Below, in pieces: positions 1-9,593 of a stretch of DNA of 64,000 nucleotides. Source of the stretch: Agrostemma githago. Lineage: Eukaryota; Streptophyta; Magnoliopsida; Caryophyllales; Caryophyllaceae. Position numbers and translations under genes: made by a program. The notes under the pieces were generated by a model. The model had not been told where the DNA came from. It was given only the letters and a program-made list of their open reading frames with translations, and did not search any database. Position 1 is the stretch's first letter; the number at the start of each line of letters is the position of its first letter. The stretch spans positions 35,520,544 through 35,584,543 of the forward strand of contig OY288246.1 in NCBI GenBank assembly GCA_958450325.1, given 5' to 3'.

Positions 1-748
1 CATGATGAGGGCATGATCTAACCAAGGACTTAAACCGCTCCCAAGCTTCATATAGGCTCTCTTCATCCCGTTGTTGGAAACCGGTGATGGAGGCCCTAAG
101 CAAATTAGTATTGTCCGGAGGGTAGAAAGTTTGGTAGAACGCCAATGCAAGTTTCTTCCAAGTGTCGATGCCCATGGTTGCCCTATCGAGACCTTTAATC
201 CATTGCTTCGCTTTTCCAATAAGAGAAAACGGGAAGAGTACCCAACGAATTTGATCTTGAGTAACCCCGGGTTGAGATATAGCGTCACAATAATCGGAGA
301 AGGTCTCCATATGTTGGTGCGGGTCTTCGGTGGGCAAACCACTAAATTGATTCCTTTCCACAAGTTGTGTGAAGTGAGTCTTGGCCGTAAAATTTCCGGC
401 ATAAGCGGCCGGTAGAGCATTGGGTCCCGGCAAGACATCTTTCGTGAATGTAGAGTGAGAGGAAAATTTCGGCATTGTTGGATGATAGGGAGAAGTTGGT
501 GTAGACGGAGTTGAAGTAGATGTAGAAGGGGAGCTAGGACTAGAATCTCCAAAGGGATTGGTGAAATTCCCTTCGGCCGTCTCTCGAAATGCTTCCTCAA
601 TATCGCTTCCTTGAGCTTGCTCTTGATGGGTATTGCTTGCACTTGGTTGAGAGATCCTAACCCGGTTAATCGTCCGTTGGCGAAAAGCTCGAAAAAGCCT
701 TTCCGGCTCTGGATTAAAGAGAAAGGATTCGCCTCCCCGCCTAGGCAT
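1..748 (-). CDS. gag: Athila-type Gag, N-terminal part (continues off the window)
   Basis: Structural Gag polyprotein of the element, which forms the cytoplasmic virus-like particle. I start it at the ATG at 748, the first in-frame ATG after the PBS; the product begins MPRRGGESFLF. The frame is open for 249 codons to the window edge with no stop. A Ser/Thr/Pro-rich linker precedes the Retrotrans_gag domain, seen as NQFSGLPTEDPHQH, then LFPFSLIGKAKQW, then YEAWERFKSLVRSCPHH at the edge. These phrases are diagnostic for plant Ty3/gypsy Gag. The absence of breaks suggests a fairly young copy. Confidence 0.85.
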   Translation of the reverse strand, partial: MPRRGGESFLFNPEPERLFRAFRQRTINRVRISQPSASNTHQEQAQGSDIEEAFRETAEGNFTNPFGDSSPSSPSTSTSTPSTPTSPYHPTMPKFSSHSTFTKDVLPGPNALPAAYAGNFTAKTHFTQLVERNQFSGLPTEDPHQHMETFSDYCDAISQPGVTQDQIRWVLFPFSLIGKAKQWIKGLDRATMGIDTWKKLALAFYQTFYPPDNTNLLRASITGFQQRDEESLYEAWERFKSLVRSCPHH

Positions 749-955
749 ACACTACACACTAGATCAAACGTGAGAACACCTAGTGCTTTATGGGCACTAG
801 GTAACGACAATAAACAAGCACCACTAGAGACAAAGAGAAAAGAAAGCTAAGAAAGCAAGAAAAAACTTAGAGAATATTCACAAGAGATGATAGAAGGGCA
901 CAAAGGAGGGTAACTAAGTCTAGATAGAAGCAAACAAAGTCTAAACAATGCACCG

Positions 956-973
956 TCCCCGGCAACGGCGCCA
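956..973 (-). other. primer-binding site, tRNA-Asp
   Basis: TGGCGCCGTTGCCGGGGA on the minus strand, 3 bp after the LTR end. It is a perfect 18-base complement to the 3' end of plant tRNA-Asp(GTC) including CCA, from established tRNA sequence knowledge. It primes minus-strand cDNA synthesis. Confidence 0.85.
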
Positions 974-2024
974 AATTGACGGAAGGATTCGTCGTGGATC
1001 CCGCCACCAAATAAATAACCAACTAGCACCTAACGGTAGTTAGGGTAAGTCGGGTCGTGTCCACGGAGACGGTGTCGCAATGCTTAGACTAGGTTGGCCT
1101 GAAACGAGACTAGGTCACACAAACAAACACAAATAGCGATAAATGGAAAACTATGATGGAGGAGAGGTAAGAACTAGACTAATGATGAACTAGATTATAA
1201 CAATGCTAAACAATGCTAATAAACAAACTAACTAGCAAACTAAAGAGATGATGCTAACTAAGAAGTTGACTCAAATATGAAGAAGAAGTGGGTTAGGTCG
1301 GGTTCATAAGTGTAGTAGGGTGACTTGGGTGGTCAAGGGTGTAGATGACTCCTAATTGCTAGATTCGGTCCGGGCGGTCGCAACTTAAACCGATGTCGAT
1401 GACTATTCTCAACATGTCCACACACAAAACAAACAATGAGTAGAAGAAGACTAGCATGAGAAGCATGGCCACTACAACTCAAGCAAGCAATTCAACAAAC
1501 ACATGGTATGCCATGTATGTGACTAACAACAAAGATTCACCCTTTACCCCTAATCAAACCCTAATTACCCATATTCTACCCTTAATCCCCCTAATAACCC
1601 ACAAGAGATCTACTCACTCATAATCAAAGATAAACTAACAATAATAAGAGAAAACAACATCACAATCCAAACATCCATTGTCAAGTACAATATGAACACT
1701 AACAAAAAATACTAAGTAAAGATTCAAACTTGAAATAATAACAAATAACAAGAGTAAAGAAAGTTATACCCACACAAGAGGAAGAAAAAGATGCAATCTT
1801 GTATAAATAAGAAACCCAAAATAATTCCAAGGTTGTCAAGCTTGGAGAAATCTTCAAGTATCTTCTTAATACAAGAACTAATTAACAAAGATTAACTAGA
1901 ATTAACTAAAGATTAAAGAGAGATTTTCACTTATGTGAGGAACTAAATCTAGGGTTTATAACTTGTAGAGAGGCTTCAGAGAGTCTAAACTAATGTAGGA
2001 TCCATAAACAATACAAGAGGGAAG

Positions 2025-2032
2025 TATTTATA
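2025..2032 (-). promoter_or_regulatory. LTR TATA box
   Basis: TATAAATA on the minus strand inside the Athila LTR, about 56 bp downstream of the last palindrome. This is the expected core promoter that drives the genomic RNA of the element. Confidence 0.65.
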
Positions 2033-2087
2033 GGGGTACAAGAATGAAGGAGGATGAATTAAATGAAGTGCGGCTACAGCTCGCCGG

Positions 2088-2230
2088 TCCCGACCGGGAC
2101 GGGATCATCCCGACCGGGACGGCCGGTGGTCCCGACCGGGACGGGTTGGTCCCGACCGGGATGGCCTGGCAGTGGCTCCTCTAAAAGCACACTTCATCCC
2201 CGACGGGATGAGGTGCATACCCGTCGGGGA
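2088..2230 (-). repeat. promoter-proximal palindrome array (six sites)
   Basis: Six 12-bp near-palindromes start at 2088, 2108, 2130, 2150, 2197 and 2219. Four are TCCCGACCGGGA. The other two (TCCCCGACGGGA and ACCCGTCGGGGA) are inverted copies of each other and could also form a hairpin. Spacings along the element's own strand are 22, 47, 20, 22, 20, nearly the same as in the 39319-39461 array. The array ends 56 bp before the TATA box. Confidence 0.85.
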
Positions 2231-2572
2231 TGAGTCTTGTAGGCCTCCAATATGATCCTTTTGGTTCCTCCTTGCTTCACATGAACTTCTCATCGGTTCT
2301 CGGGACTCGGGGTCGGGTCTCGAAGGCTCGGGATCGGGTCCCAAGGTCTCGGGGTCGAATTCAAGGCATCGAGTGATCGTTCCTCCGCTTCGTTGGCTCC
2401 GTAAAGTGTATGCATGGAGTCGGAATCACTCCAACTCCTCACGAATGGGCTCGGGAACCTGAAACGAGCTAGAGGAAGCATAAGTAGCCCATGAATCGAT
2501 CCCAAGGAGCGATTCCACAAGGAAAATGGGACCAAAATACTACGAAATAGGCACTACAAAATACACTTATCA

Positions 2573-4287
2573 TGTACACCTCAAAATTTTCGCTCCCTTC
2601 GAGTAAGGCTAGGATTGGCGTTGTAGTCAGACGCTCCTTCAAGGTCCGGAACACCCTCTCACAATTTTCATCCCACTTGTACCGAATCTCTTTCCTCATA
2701 AGGTTGGTCAACGGTCTGGCTATCTTTGAAAAGTCCTTCACGAACCTTCGATAGTACCCGGCTAACCCCAAGAAACTCCGAATTTCTGCCACATTCTTTG
2801 GTGCCTGCCATTTTGAGACAACCTCGATCTTGCTCGGGTCTACAGATACCCCCTCCTTCGAAATCACGTGTCCCAAAAATGCGACCTTCTCCAACCAGAA
2901 CTCGCACTTTGATAACTTAGCGTACAACTGGTTGTCTCGGAGTAGTTGCAATACGATCCTCAGATGCTCTGCATGCTCTTCCCGGTTCCTTGAATAAACC
3001 AGGATATCATCGATAAACACCACCACGAACTGGTCCAACTAGGGCCGAAAAATTTGGTTCATCAAATCCATGAAGACAACAAGAGCATTTGTTAGACCAA
3101 ACGGCATCACCACAAATTCATAGTGGCCATACCGAGTTCCGAATGCGGTCTTAGGGGTATCTTCGTTCTTGACCCTCAACTGATGATAACCATACCTTAA
3201 ATCAATCTTTGAAAAGATACCAGCCCCACTCAGTTGATCGAATAAATCATCAATATGAGGCAAGGGGTACCGATTCTTCACAGTGACATTGTTCAGCTCC
3301 CTGTAGTCAATACACAATCTCATACTCCCATCCATTTTCTGCACAAACAAAACAGGACCACCCCACGGGGACACACTTGGTCTGATATAACCCTTATCCA
3401 TCAATTCTTCCAACTGCTTCTTTAGCTCGGTCAACTCCTTAGGCCCCATACGATATGGTGCCTTAGAAATCGGCCTCATCCCTGGCTTCAGCTCAACACT
3501 GAAATCGACCCCTCGCCTTGGTGGTAAACCTGGGATCTCCTCCGGAAATACGTCCCCAAACTCGCTCACTACAGGAATTGAATCGGAAGACAACTCCGCA
3601 GCTCGAGTATCCCGTACGCGGCACAAGAATAACGGACATCCCTTCTTCAGATGGGTCTTCAGGGTAATAGCTGATATGATCTTCACAGTTGGCTTTATCA
3701 CAATGCCTCTATAAGACACTCTAACGCCCTTCGGACCTCTTAAAGACAATTTCTTGAGGTTACAATCAATCTGGGCTTTAAACCGTCCCAACCAATCCAT
3801 CCGCAGGATAATGTCAAAGTCATCTAGGGGAAAATCTATTAAATTAACTGGCAAATCAACCCCCCCAACAATCAAGGACACATTACGAAAGACTCTTGTA
3901 CACCTAATAACTGGTTTCCCCGAGGGTGTGATTATATCATCAGCTATGTTTTCAAAATTTACTAACCCCAGACTTGGTACATGATTACAGGCTACAAAGG
4001 AATGGGTTGTCCCAGAATCGAACAGAATAAAAGAAGGTTTCGAGTTAACGAGAAAGGTACCCGTGATAATTTGTGTATCCTCTTCAGCAGCTTGTTTCCC
4101 CATAACAAAGAGCTTCCCAGTATTCTTAGTCCCCTCAGTTGCCCCACCAGCGGTATTAGTTGGCTTAACGCCTGCAGTTGACTGGGTAGTGCTCCCAGAC
4201 CCTTGATAGTAACACCCCTGTGGGCGGTTCCAGTTCCCCTGTGATAGGTTCCCATTTCCCTGGTACTGATTCCCTTGGTTATCACTT
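2573..4287 (-). pseudogene. pol: Tekay Gag C-terminus, protease, RT and start of RNase H (broken)
   Basis: From the minus strand: a Gln/Gly/Asn-rich Gag tail, then an aspartic protease with DSGTTHSF (usual DSGATHSF) and LRMDWL where the family has LGMDWL. RT follows with LCIDYRELNN, KIDLRYGYHQL, VMPFGLTNA and FIDDILVYS. A TAG at 3039-3041 replaces the Tyr normally found a few residues before the FIDD catalytic motif; the frame reads on after it. The fragment ends in early RNase H (SENFEVY), where the Athila LTR begins. The protease substitution, the stop and the truncation make it a dead copy. Confidence 0.88.
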
Positions 4288-4454
4288 TTTTTTTGGTGAA
4301 AATGTGAGTATTATTATTTCATTCACAAATATGTACACAAGGGGGGAATAGGACCCTTACCTCGCAACAAACATACTAAGGTATAGCAAATCACATATTA
4401 CATATGCTCAAACTATTTGTATCCCTCGTGTATGTACAAAAGGGGGGAATAGGA
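4288..4454 (-). mobile_element. 5'-truncated L1 LINE tail
   Basis: A 167-bp insert with a 7-9 base poly(A) tail on the minus strand (T run 4286-4294). It is flanked by a 16-bp direct repeat with one mismatch (4272-4287 CCCTTGGTTATCACTT and 4455-4470), the signature of target-primed integration. The A/T-rich end before the tail resembles a plant L1 3' UTR. The phrase GGGGGGAATAGGACCCTT occurs twice (about 4341 and 4442), so the tail holds a short internal duplication. No RT sequence is retained. A SINE is possible, but no pol III boxes are visible. Confidence 0.7.
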
Positions 4455-4470
4455 CCCTTGGTTAACACTT

Positions 4471-4682
4471 TCTGACCTTGTTACTGGGATGGAATTAGGG
4501 TTGCCCTGTTGTTGTCCTCCCTTCAACCCGACATTCGTAAGCTCGGTGTCCCAATTTCCCGCAGTGGTAACAGGTTATCAGTTGTCTATTGCAATCCTTA
4601 CCGGGGTGGTTGTAGTTGGACCACTTACAGTTGTAGTGCCGAACATCTTTCTTCCCGGTGTTGTAACTACCTCCTCTATAAC
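4471..4682 (-). pseudogene. gag: Tekay Gag zinc-knuckle segment
   Basis: Continuation of Gag after the large-LTR insertion; the frame joins the 27785 end through the ATAAC duplication. It holds a full CCHC knuckle CYHCGKLGHRAYEC (4531-4572), which binds RNA during packaging. Shortly after the knuckle the open frame changes, so at least one frameshift lies between it and the Gln-rich tail that leads into protease. It ends at the L1 insertion. Confidence 0.85.
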
Positions 4683-6211
4683 TGTAACACCCCTAATTTT
4701 ATAAATTAAATTAAATTAAGGTTATGTCCGCATGTTTATTTTTACGATTTAACTCATAATTTTTAAAATTATCAAAAAACGAATTTATCGTTTAATCGTT
4801 TCAAACTCCTAATATTCTATTTGACTCGAAAACTCGTCTTATATTTAAAACGTATTTCTAATTCTGTTTCAATTCATTTTATACATTTAACTTAATTCTT
4901 ATCGAAAGTCTATTTCGACGATTTAAATTCTAAATTCTTTTTATTTATTTATTTATATTTATGTTCGAGTTTCTTTTTCTGCTCGAAGTTCATTTATTTT
5001 AAGTTTCGTCAAAACATTTATTACCTTCCCTCGAAAAATCAATTTAATTCACTTCATCAAAAATTTATTATTTATCGGGAAATACTATTTCATCGTCTAA
5101 TTATTTATTTCTATAAACTTCATTTTCGTCTCGAATACTTTGTTTACTCATTTTATTTGTCGCCCCAATTATTTATTAATTTTTTATTAACTCGTTTTAA
5201 TTTGATTGTGGGTTAGTCAACTTATCGTTACAGAATTCGTTTAATTCGTATTCTTAATTTGATTCATTTAAATAGATCCGTATACAATGTATATTATTTG
5301 TCTTGGAATCCGTACACTTTACTGTAAGTCGAATTTAACCCACTTGATTCAACTTACCACTTGATTCATTTTCTTTTCCTTCATCTAACGTACAACCCCC
5401 CTTACTCTTTAACTCCCACCGCTTCATTTTCTTTTCCTCATCATTCACCCCCTTTATTGGAGTCTCCTCCCCTGTCCTCCATTTGATTCATTTCGTCTCC
5501 TTCAGATTTCGATCATTGTTTGATATTCGTATTGTTCATGAAGGTCGATGATGTTGTTACTTTTGGGTCGACTCTTCCCTCGTTTGTTTCTCCTATTTTC
5601 TTTCGTTTCTTTTACACCGAATTATTTTCGGTCTTCTGTCCTTTTTACTACAGTTCTACTCGTATTTGTTTTCTTGATTCGCGAACTTCATTTTCCGTCC
5701 TATTCTTTCGTTCTCGTCATTCGTTTCCTTCGATCCTTTTTCCGATTTCTTTGTTTCTATTTCTTTTGTCTCGTTTTCCGTTGGAGCCCCGAAGTCCTTT
5801 TGTAAGACCAGTATAAGAGCGGTTGGAATTTGGAATCATCAAGAAAGGCAAGCACATGAGCATTCGGATATCGACCCAAGGTAACTTTAGGACGTTACTC
5901 GATTTTATATCGTATGTTTGAGTAGTAGTATGTAGTAAATATTTTAACTTCAGTTTTCTAATTTTAGCTGTTTATTATTTGCTACTTGTATTAATTTTAA
6001 ATCGTATGGCTTATAAATATTTTACAAGTTTTCGATAATGTTTCATAAATCATTAGTAATTTAATTATTTACGATCGTTTTAATACTTTCTTGGTTATCG
6101 CGACGCTAGTAACTAGATAATGTCGATTTCATATTTCGTCATGTTTCGTTAATTTATAATTTTCACTTAAAAATCGTATTTTTATATTTTAATCAAAATT
6201 TGTATACTTGT
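4683..6211 (+). repeat. 5' LTR of the large-LTR element, first half
   Basis: Aligns with 23997 onward. It is AT-rich with no gene; the reading frames near 5520-5816 are low-complexity pyrimidine-rich sequence shared with the other LTR. Relative to that LTR, 732 bp are missing at about 5500. It ends at the Retand-like element; the last 5 bases (CTTGT, 6207-6211) are that element's target duplication. Confidence 0.85.
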
Positions 6212-6896
6212 TGATGGGAGTCAGAAGCCTGCAAACGGGTCGCCCACCAATTGGGTCCCAGGGTGGCCCGACCCGGGAATAAAGAAGGACCAATCAGGCA
6301 GGCCACGAAGGAGGAAACCATCGCTCTAAGGAATCCGCCTGCCCGGCAGGGCATCACCGCCCTGCCGAGCAAGGCGATCAACACTCCCTGCCTCCTGGTT
6401 CTTAGGTGCTCGCATGCCCAACAGGAGCAGGGGAAACCAGGGACCTTTCCGTCATTTTGCCTAAGGTAAGGGGGAATAAGTGGATGAGGTAAAGCCACTT
6501 GTCATCTTTTCATCCACCCATTATCCCACTCTCTCTCCTCCTCCCTCTCTCTTGTGGGAAGGTATAAATACTTTTCCATTTCCCACAAGAAAGGGGGTTG
6601 GAAATTTTCTCTCTAGACTCTCACTCTAAAAACCGTCACCTAGTTCCTCACGAGCTGGGTTCCTTAAGGCATTCCACAAACTGACGTAGGCATCGGAGAG
6701 GGTTCCCCCGGACACATCCGGGGCCCTGTGCGTTCCTTGTGCAGGGGCAGGCCGTCTCCGCCGGGGAAGTTTGACCATCGGAGTGAGGAGAAGGGGAGAG
6801 TCAATTGGAGGCTTACATTGATTACTTTAGGACTTAAAACACCATAGCAAAGGATCCGAACTCAGAATCGGGTCTAATTGTTTCCATACCGGAACA
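6212..6896 (+). repeat. 5' LTR of the Retand-like element
   Basis: 685 bp, TGATGGGAGTC to CCGGAACA, the same length as 19710-20394 with no indels. It contains a 9-bp-stem hairpin (6344-6367) and a TATA box set in the loop of a second inverted repeat (6551-6589). Confidence 0.93.
6563..6570 (+). promoter_or_regulatory. LTR TATA box inside an inverted repeat
   Basis: TATAAATA lies in the 19-base interval between CTTGTGGGAA (6551-6560) and its exact inverse TTCCCACAAG (6580-6589). The 3' LTR keeps both arms (20049-20058, 20078-20087) and the TATA (20061-20068). Confidence 0.7.
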
Positions 6897-6899
6897 ATT

Positions 6900-6917
6900 T
6901 GGCGCCGTCTGTGGGGA
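6900..6917 (+). other. primer-binding site
   Basis: TGGCGCCGTCTGTGGGGA, 3 bp after the LTR. The first nine bases match the tRNA-Asp 3' end, but the rest does not, so the primer tRNA is uncertain. This phrase is common after Tat-type LTRs. Confidence 0.7.
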
Positions 6918-6979
6918 AGATCTGGTTGTACCCACGAAGTTACCCACAAAAATCAACCTCAATCAAATCACTACAAAAA

Positions 6980-8688
6980 ATGTCTGAAATCATAGAAGCA
7001 AGCTCCGGGATGGGTCCGACGGTACCACCGGTGATCCCCCATATGGAATGCCTGCACCTGGGAGAACGCCTGCTGCTACAATCCCAGGGGTAGGACATAC
7101 CAACCTTCACGAGACACCTGAGGGAGGTGCTGCAGTCACAGCTAGGCAGGTTGGCCATCAAAGACCCAATTTAAACCTCACCCCTGCCCAAGTTCTGCAA
7201 ACTGCAGCCTTCTTCTCAGCGATGCTCAACCAAGAGTTCACTCCAGAGGACTTGGTTGGCAGGATTGCTACTACTCCCAGGCAACTTCACTTTGAGAGTG
7301 AAGAGGGTGCCAGGGGTACGAAGCGAACCGCCGCCAGGAATATCCAGCGGAAAGCATTGAAAGTGGCCAAAGGGTACCAGCAAACCCGGAGGCGTATTAC
7401 CGGCAATCAGGAGCAAGCAGCTCAACAACAAGCATTCTCCATACACACTACGGAGTCCACGGGAGAAAAAAGGGGATTATCCCAGCGCCTTCAAGACCGT
7501 ATGAAGCATAAAGAGCCTGCTTCCCAATGCCTGGGAGAAAAGCAGGGTGGAGTCTTCTCCCGGTTGACGCCAGCAGCATAGGAACAGCCAACTCCAGGGC
7601 TGTCTCAAAGTCTGCAGTCCAGGCTCAACCGGGGGCAACCACTCGAGTCAAGGCATCGCCAGGGCGACAACCTTGACCAGCCGCAGAGAAAAAGAACTAG
7701 ACATCCCACTCCGAGTAGAGAGGATGAGGCTACGAGCAGGCTGCCACCAAGGCACCGCTCCCCCAGTCCAAGGAAACCGACCCCGGGAAGATGGGATGAC
7801 CACGGTTACCCTTCTGAAGGGAGCAGGTCACGATTGGTAGACAGGCCCACCAAGACACCACTTCACCCTGATGTACAGGAGTACCCCATCCCGAAGATTA
7901 AAATGCCCTCTGTCAAATTCGACGGAACTTCAGACCCAGAAGATCACTTGGCAGCCTTTGAGAGCCACATGGGCATGTACGACGTAGATGACGCGGTCTG
8001 GTGCAAAGTCTTCCCAACTACCCTGGTTGGGCTAGCACAGGGATGGTTCAGGGACCTGCGTCAGGGGTCGATCAGTTTCTTAATAGAGCTAACTGAAGCT
8101 TTTTTAGAGCAGTATGCAGGGAACAAGAAGCGCCGGCTCACTCGTTTTGACTTGATGACTCTGAAGCAAAAGAAGGGGGAAAGTGTTAGGGAGTACCTAA
8201 AGAGATTTGACTTGTCTTACCAGCAGGTCAGGGAGATCGACGAGTCAACGGCTGCATACGCCCTGACCATCTCCCTACTCCCGGGGGAGATGAAGAATCA
8301 GATGATCAGAGCTCAGCCTGAGACCCTGGCTAAAGCCAGAAAAATCGCCGAGGGCTTCATATTGCAAGAAGAATTCCACAGCCTGCCGGATACCCCCGCA
8401 GGGCCAACCAGGCCGCAGGGGGGACCGCAGGGTGGATGCAGCAGGAACGAGCAAAACAGGCAGAAAGACGAGGGGGGAGATACCCCTACAAAAGAGCGCA
8501 CAACATATCAACCCAGATTCGATAGTTACACAGCCCTTAACAAATCCAGGGCGAAATCTTCGAACTGGAAAAAGAGACATCAAAATGGAATCGTCCCAAC
8601 AAACCTCGCAGCCCAAAAGGAGATCCAAAAAAATTCTGTACCTTCCACGATTGTGTGGGGCACACCACAGAGGAGTGCCGCCACCTGA
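6980..8688 (+). pseudogene. gag: Retand-like Gag (broken)
   Basis: Likely start at ATG 6980 (MSEIIEASSGM). The frame changes before 7048, and a TAG at 7579-7581 interrupts an otherwise continuous frame. From 7834 the capsid domain reads FDGTSDPEDHLAAFESHM, then GWFRDLRQGSI, YLKRFDLSYQQVREI and AEGFILQEEF, typical of Tat Gag. A further frame change near the A7 run at 8627-8633 leads to a Cys/His motif CTFHDCVGHTTEEC (C-x2-H...H-x4-C) in the frame used by protease. Non-functional as it stands. Confidence 0.85.
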
Positions 8689-9593
8689 AGGACGAAATCG
8701 AGAAGCTTATCAGAAATGGATGGCTGAGCAATTACGCAGCGAGAAACAAGAGCCAGAAAGAGGTGGCAGATAAGCGTGAGGGCTCAGCGCAAACCCGCAT
8801 GATAATCCATGTGATATCAGGGGATGCAGAGGGCCAATCAAGTAGGAGAAGTCAAAAAAGACAGATCCGGGAATTACGAAACCAAGTATGCTATGCTGAG
8901 AGGGCAGGGAGTCCCAAGGGCGCGACCCTGAGCATCACCCCGGTGGATGCAGAGCGGGTAATATACCCCCACAGCGACCCCCTGGTACTATCCCTAGTAA
9001 TCAGCAACCACATTGTAAAAAGGTGCATGGTAGACACCGGAGCTTATACCAACCTACTATATAAGGACGCATTCGAGAAGATGGGCCTGGAGAGGAGGCA
9101 CTTGAGGCCAGCCCCTGGGTCCTTATATGGATTCAGCGGGGCAGGTGTACTCCCCATGGGTATCATCGACCTGCCCGTAACATTTGGGGAAGGAGCCTCC
9201 CCCAGAAATGTCAGGGCCTCATTTGTTGTAGTAGACGCAAGGTCTGCATACAACGCCCCGATAGGCAGAGCTACGTTGGACGAAATCGAAGCAGCCATAT
9301 CCATCAGGGCTCTGACTGTAGCCTATATAACAGATTTTGGCATAAAAGGGAAAGTTCATGGAGACCAGGAGTCAGCCAGGCAGTGCTACTCAGTGACCCT
9401 CAAAACACATGAAACTGAGAGAAAGGGAAAAAGGAAAGATGACAGTTCCCCCAGCAGGGAGGGTGAGATCCCAGCCAGACAGCAGGCGGCTGATCACCTG
9501 GAACCTGGGGGGAAAGTATGCTGGTGGATCTGGAGCCTGGCAGACAAGTCCTCATCGGAGCTGATCTGGAGGCATCCTACCAGGCAGAAGTAA
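8634..9593 (+). pseudogene. pro: Retand-like Gag tail and aspartic protease
   Basis: Open from the Cys/His motif of Gag into a retropepsin domain. The active site is VDTGAYTNLLY near 9031, with the second conserved patch in YNAPIGRATLDE. It cuts the Gag-Pol polyprotein. The useful frame ends near the G6 run at 9507-9512, after which RT is open in another frame. This may be decay or a frameshift used in expression; I cannot tell from one copy. Confidence 0.8.

Larger units (their letters stand above)
1..2572 (-). mobile_element. Athila-type Ty3/gypsy retrotransposon, 5' part only
   Basis: Minus-strand element running off the left edge. In element order it has a 5' LTR (2572 to 977), a primer-binding site, a short leader (955 to 749) and the start of gag. 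It is inserted into the RNase H region of the minus-strand Tekay element, whose coding sequence stops at 2573. Its LTR belongs to the same family as the two LTRs of the 38977-50493 element but is a distinct subfamily. The PBS matches tRNA-Asp, which is usual for Athila. The 5 bases next to the LTR (2573-2577, TGTAC) would be the target duplication, but the other end lies outside the window. Confidence 0.85.
977..2572 (-). repeat. 5' LTR of the Athila-type element
   Basis: 1596 bp, starting TGATAAGTG and ending GTCA directly before the PBS, read on the minus strand. The first ~110 bases align base for base with the LTRs at 38977 and 48855. It has a palindrome array (2088-2230), a TATA box (2025-2032) and then a long untranslated stretch without coding potential. 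Small open frames on either strand here are not genes. Confidence 0.85.

Noticed and set aside
956..973. tRNA gene fragment
   Set aside because: Only the 18 bases complementary to the tRNA 3' end are present and they sit right after an LTR, so this is a primer-binding site.
4288..4454. SINE
   Set aside because: No A or B box of a pol III promoter is visible; poly(A) tail and long duplication fit a truncated L1 equally well and more simply.
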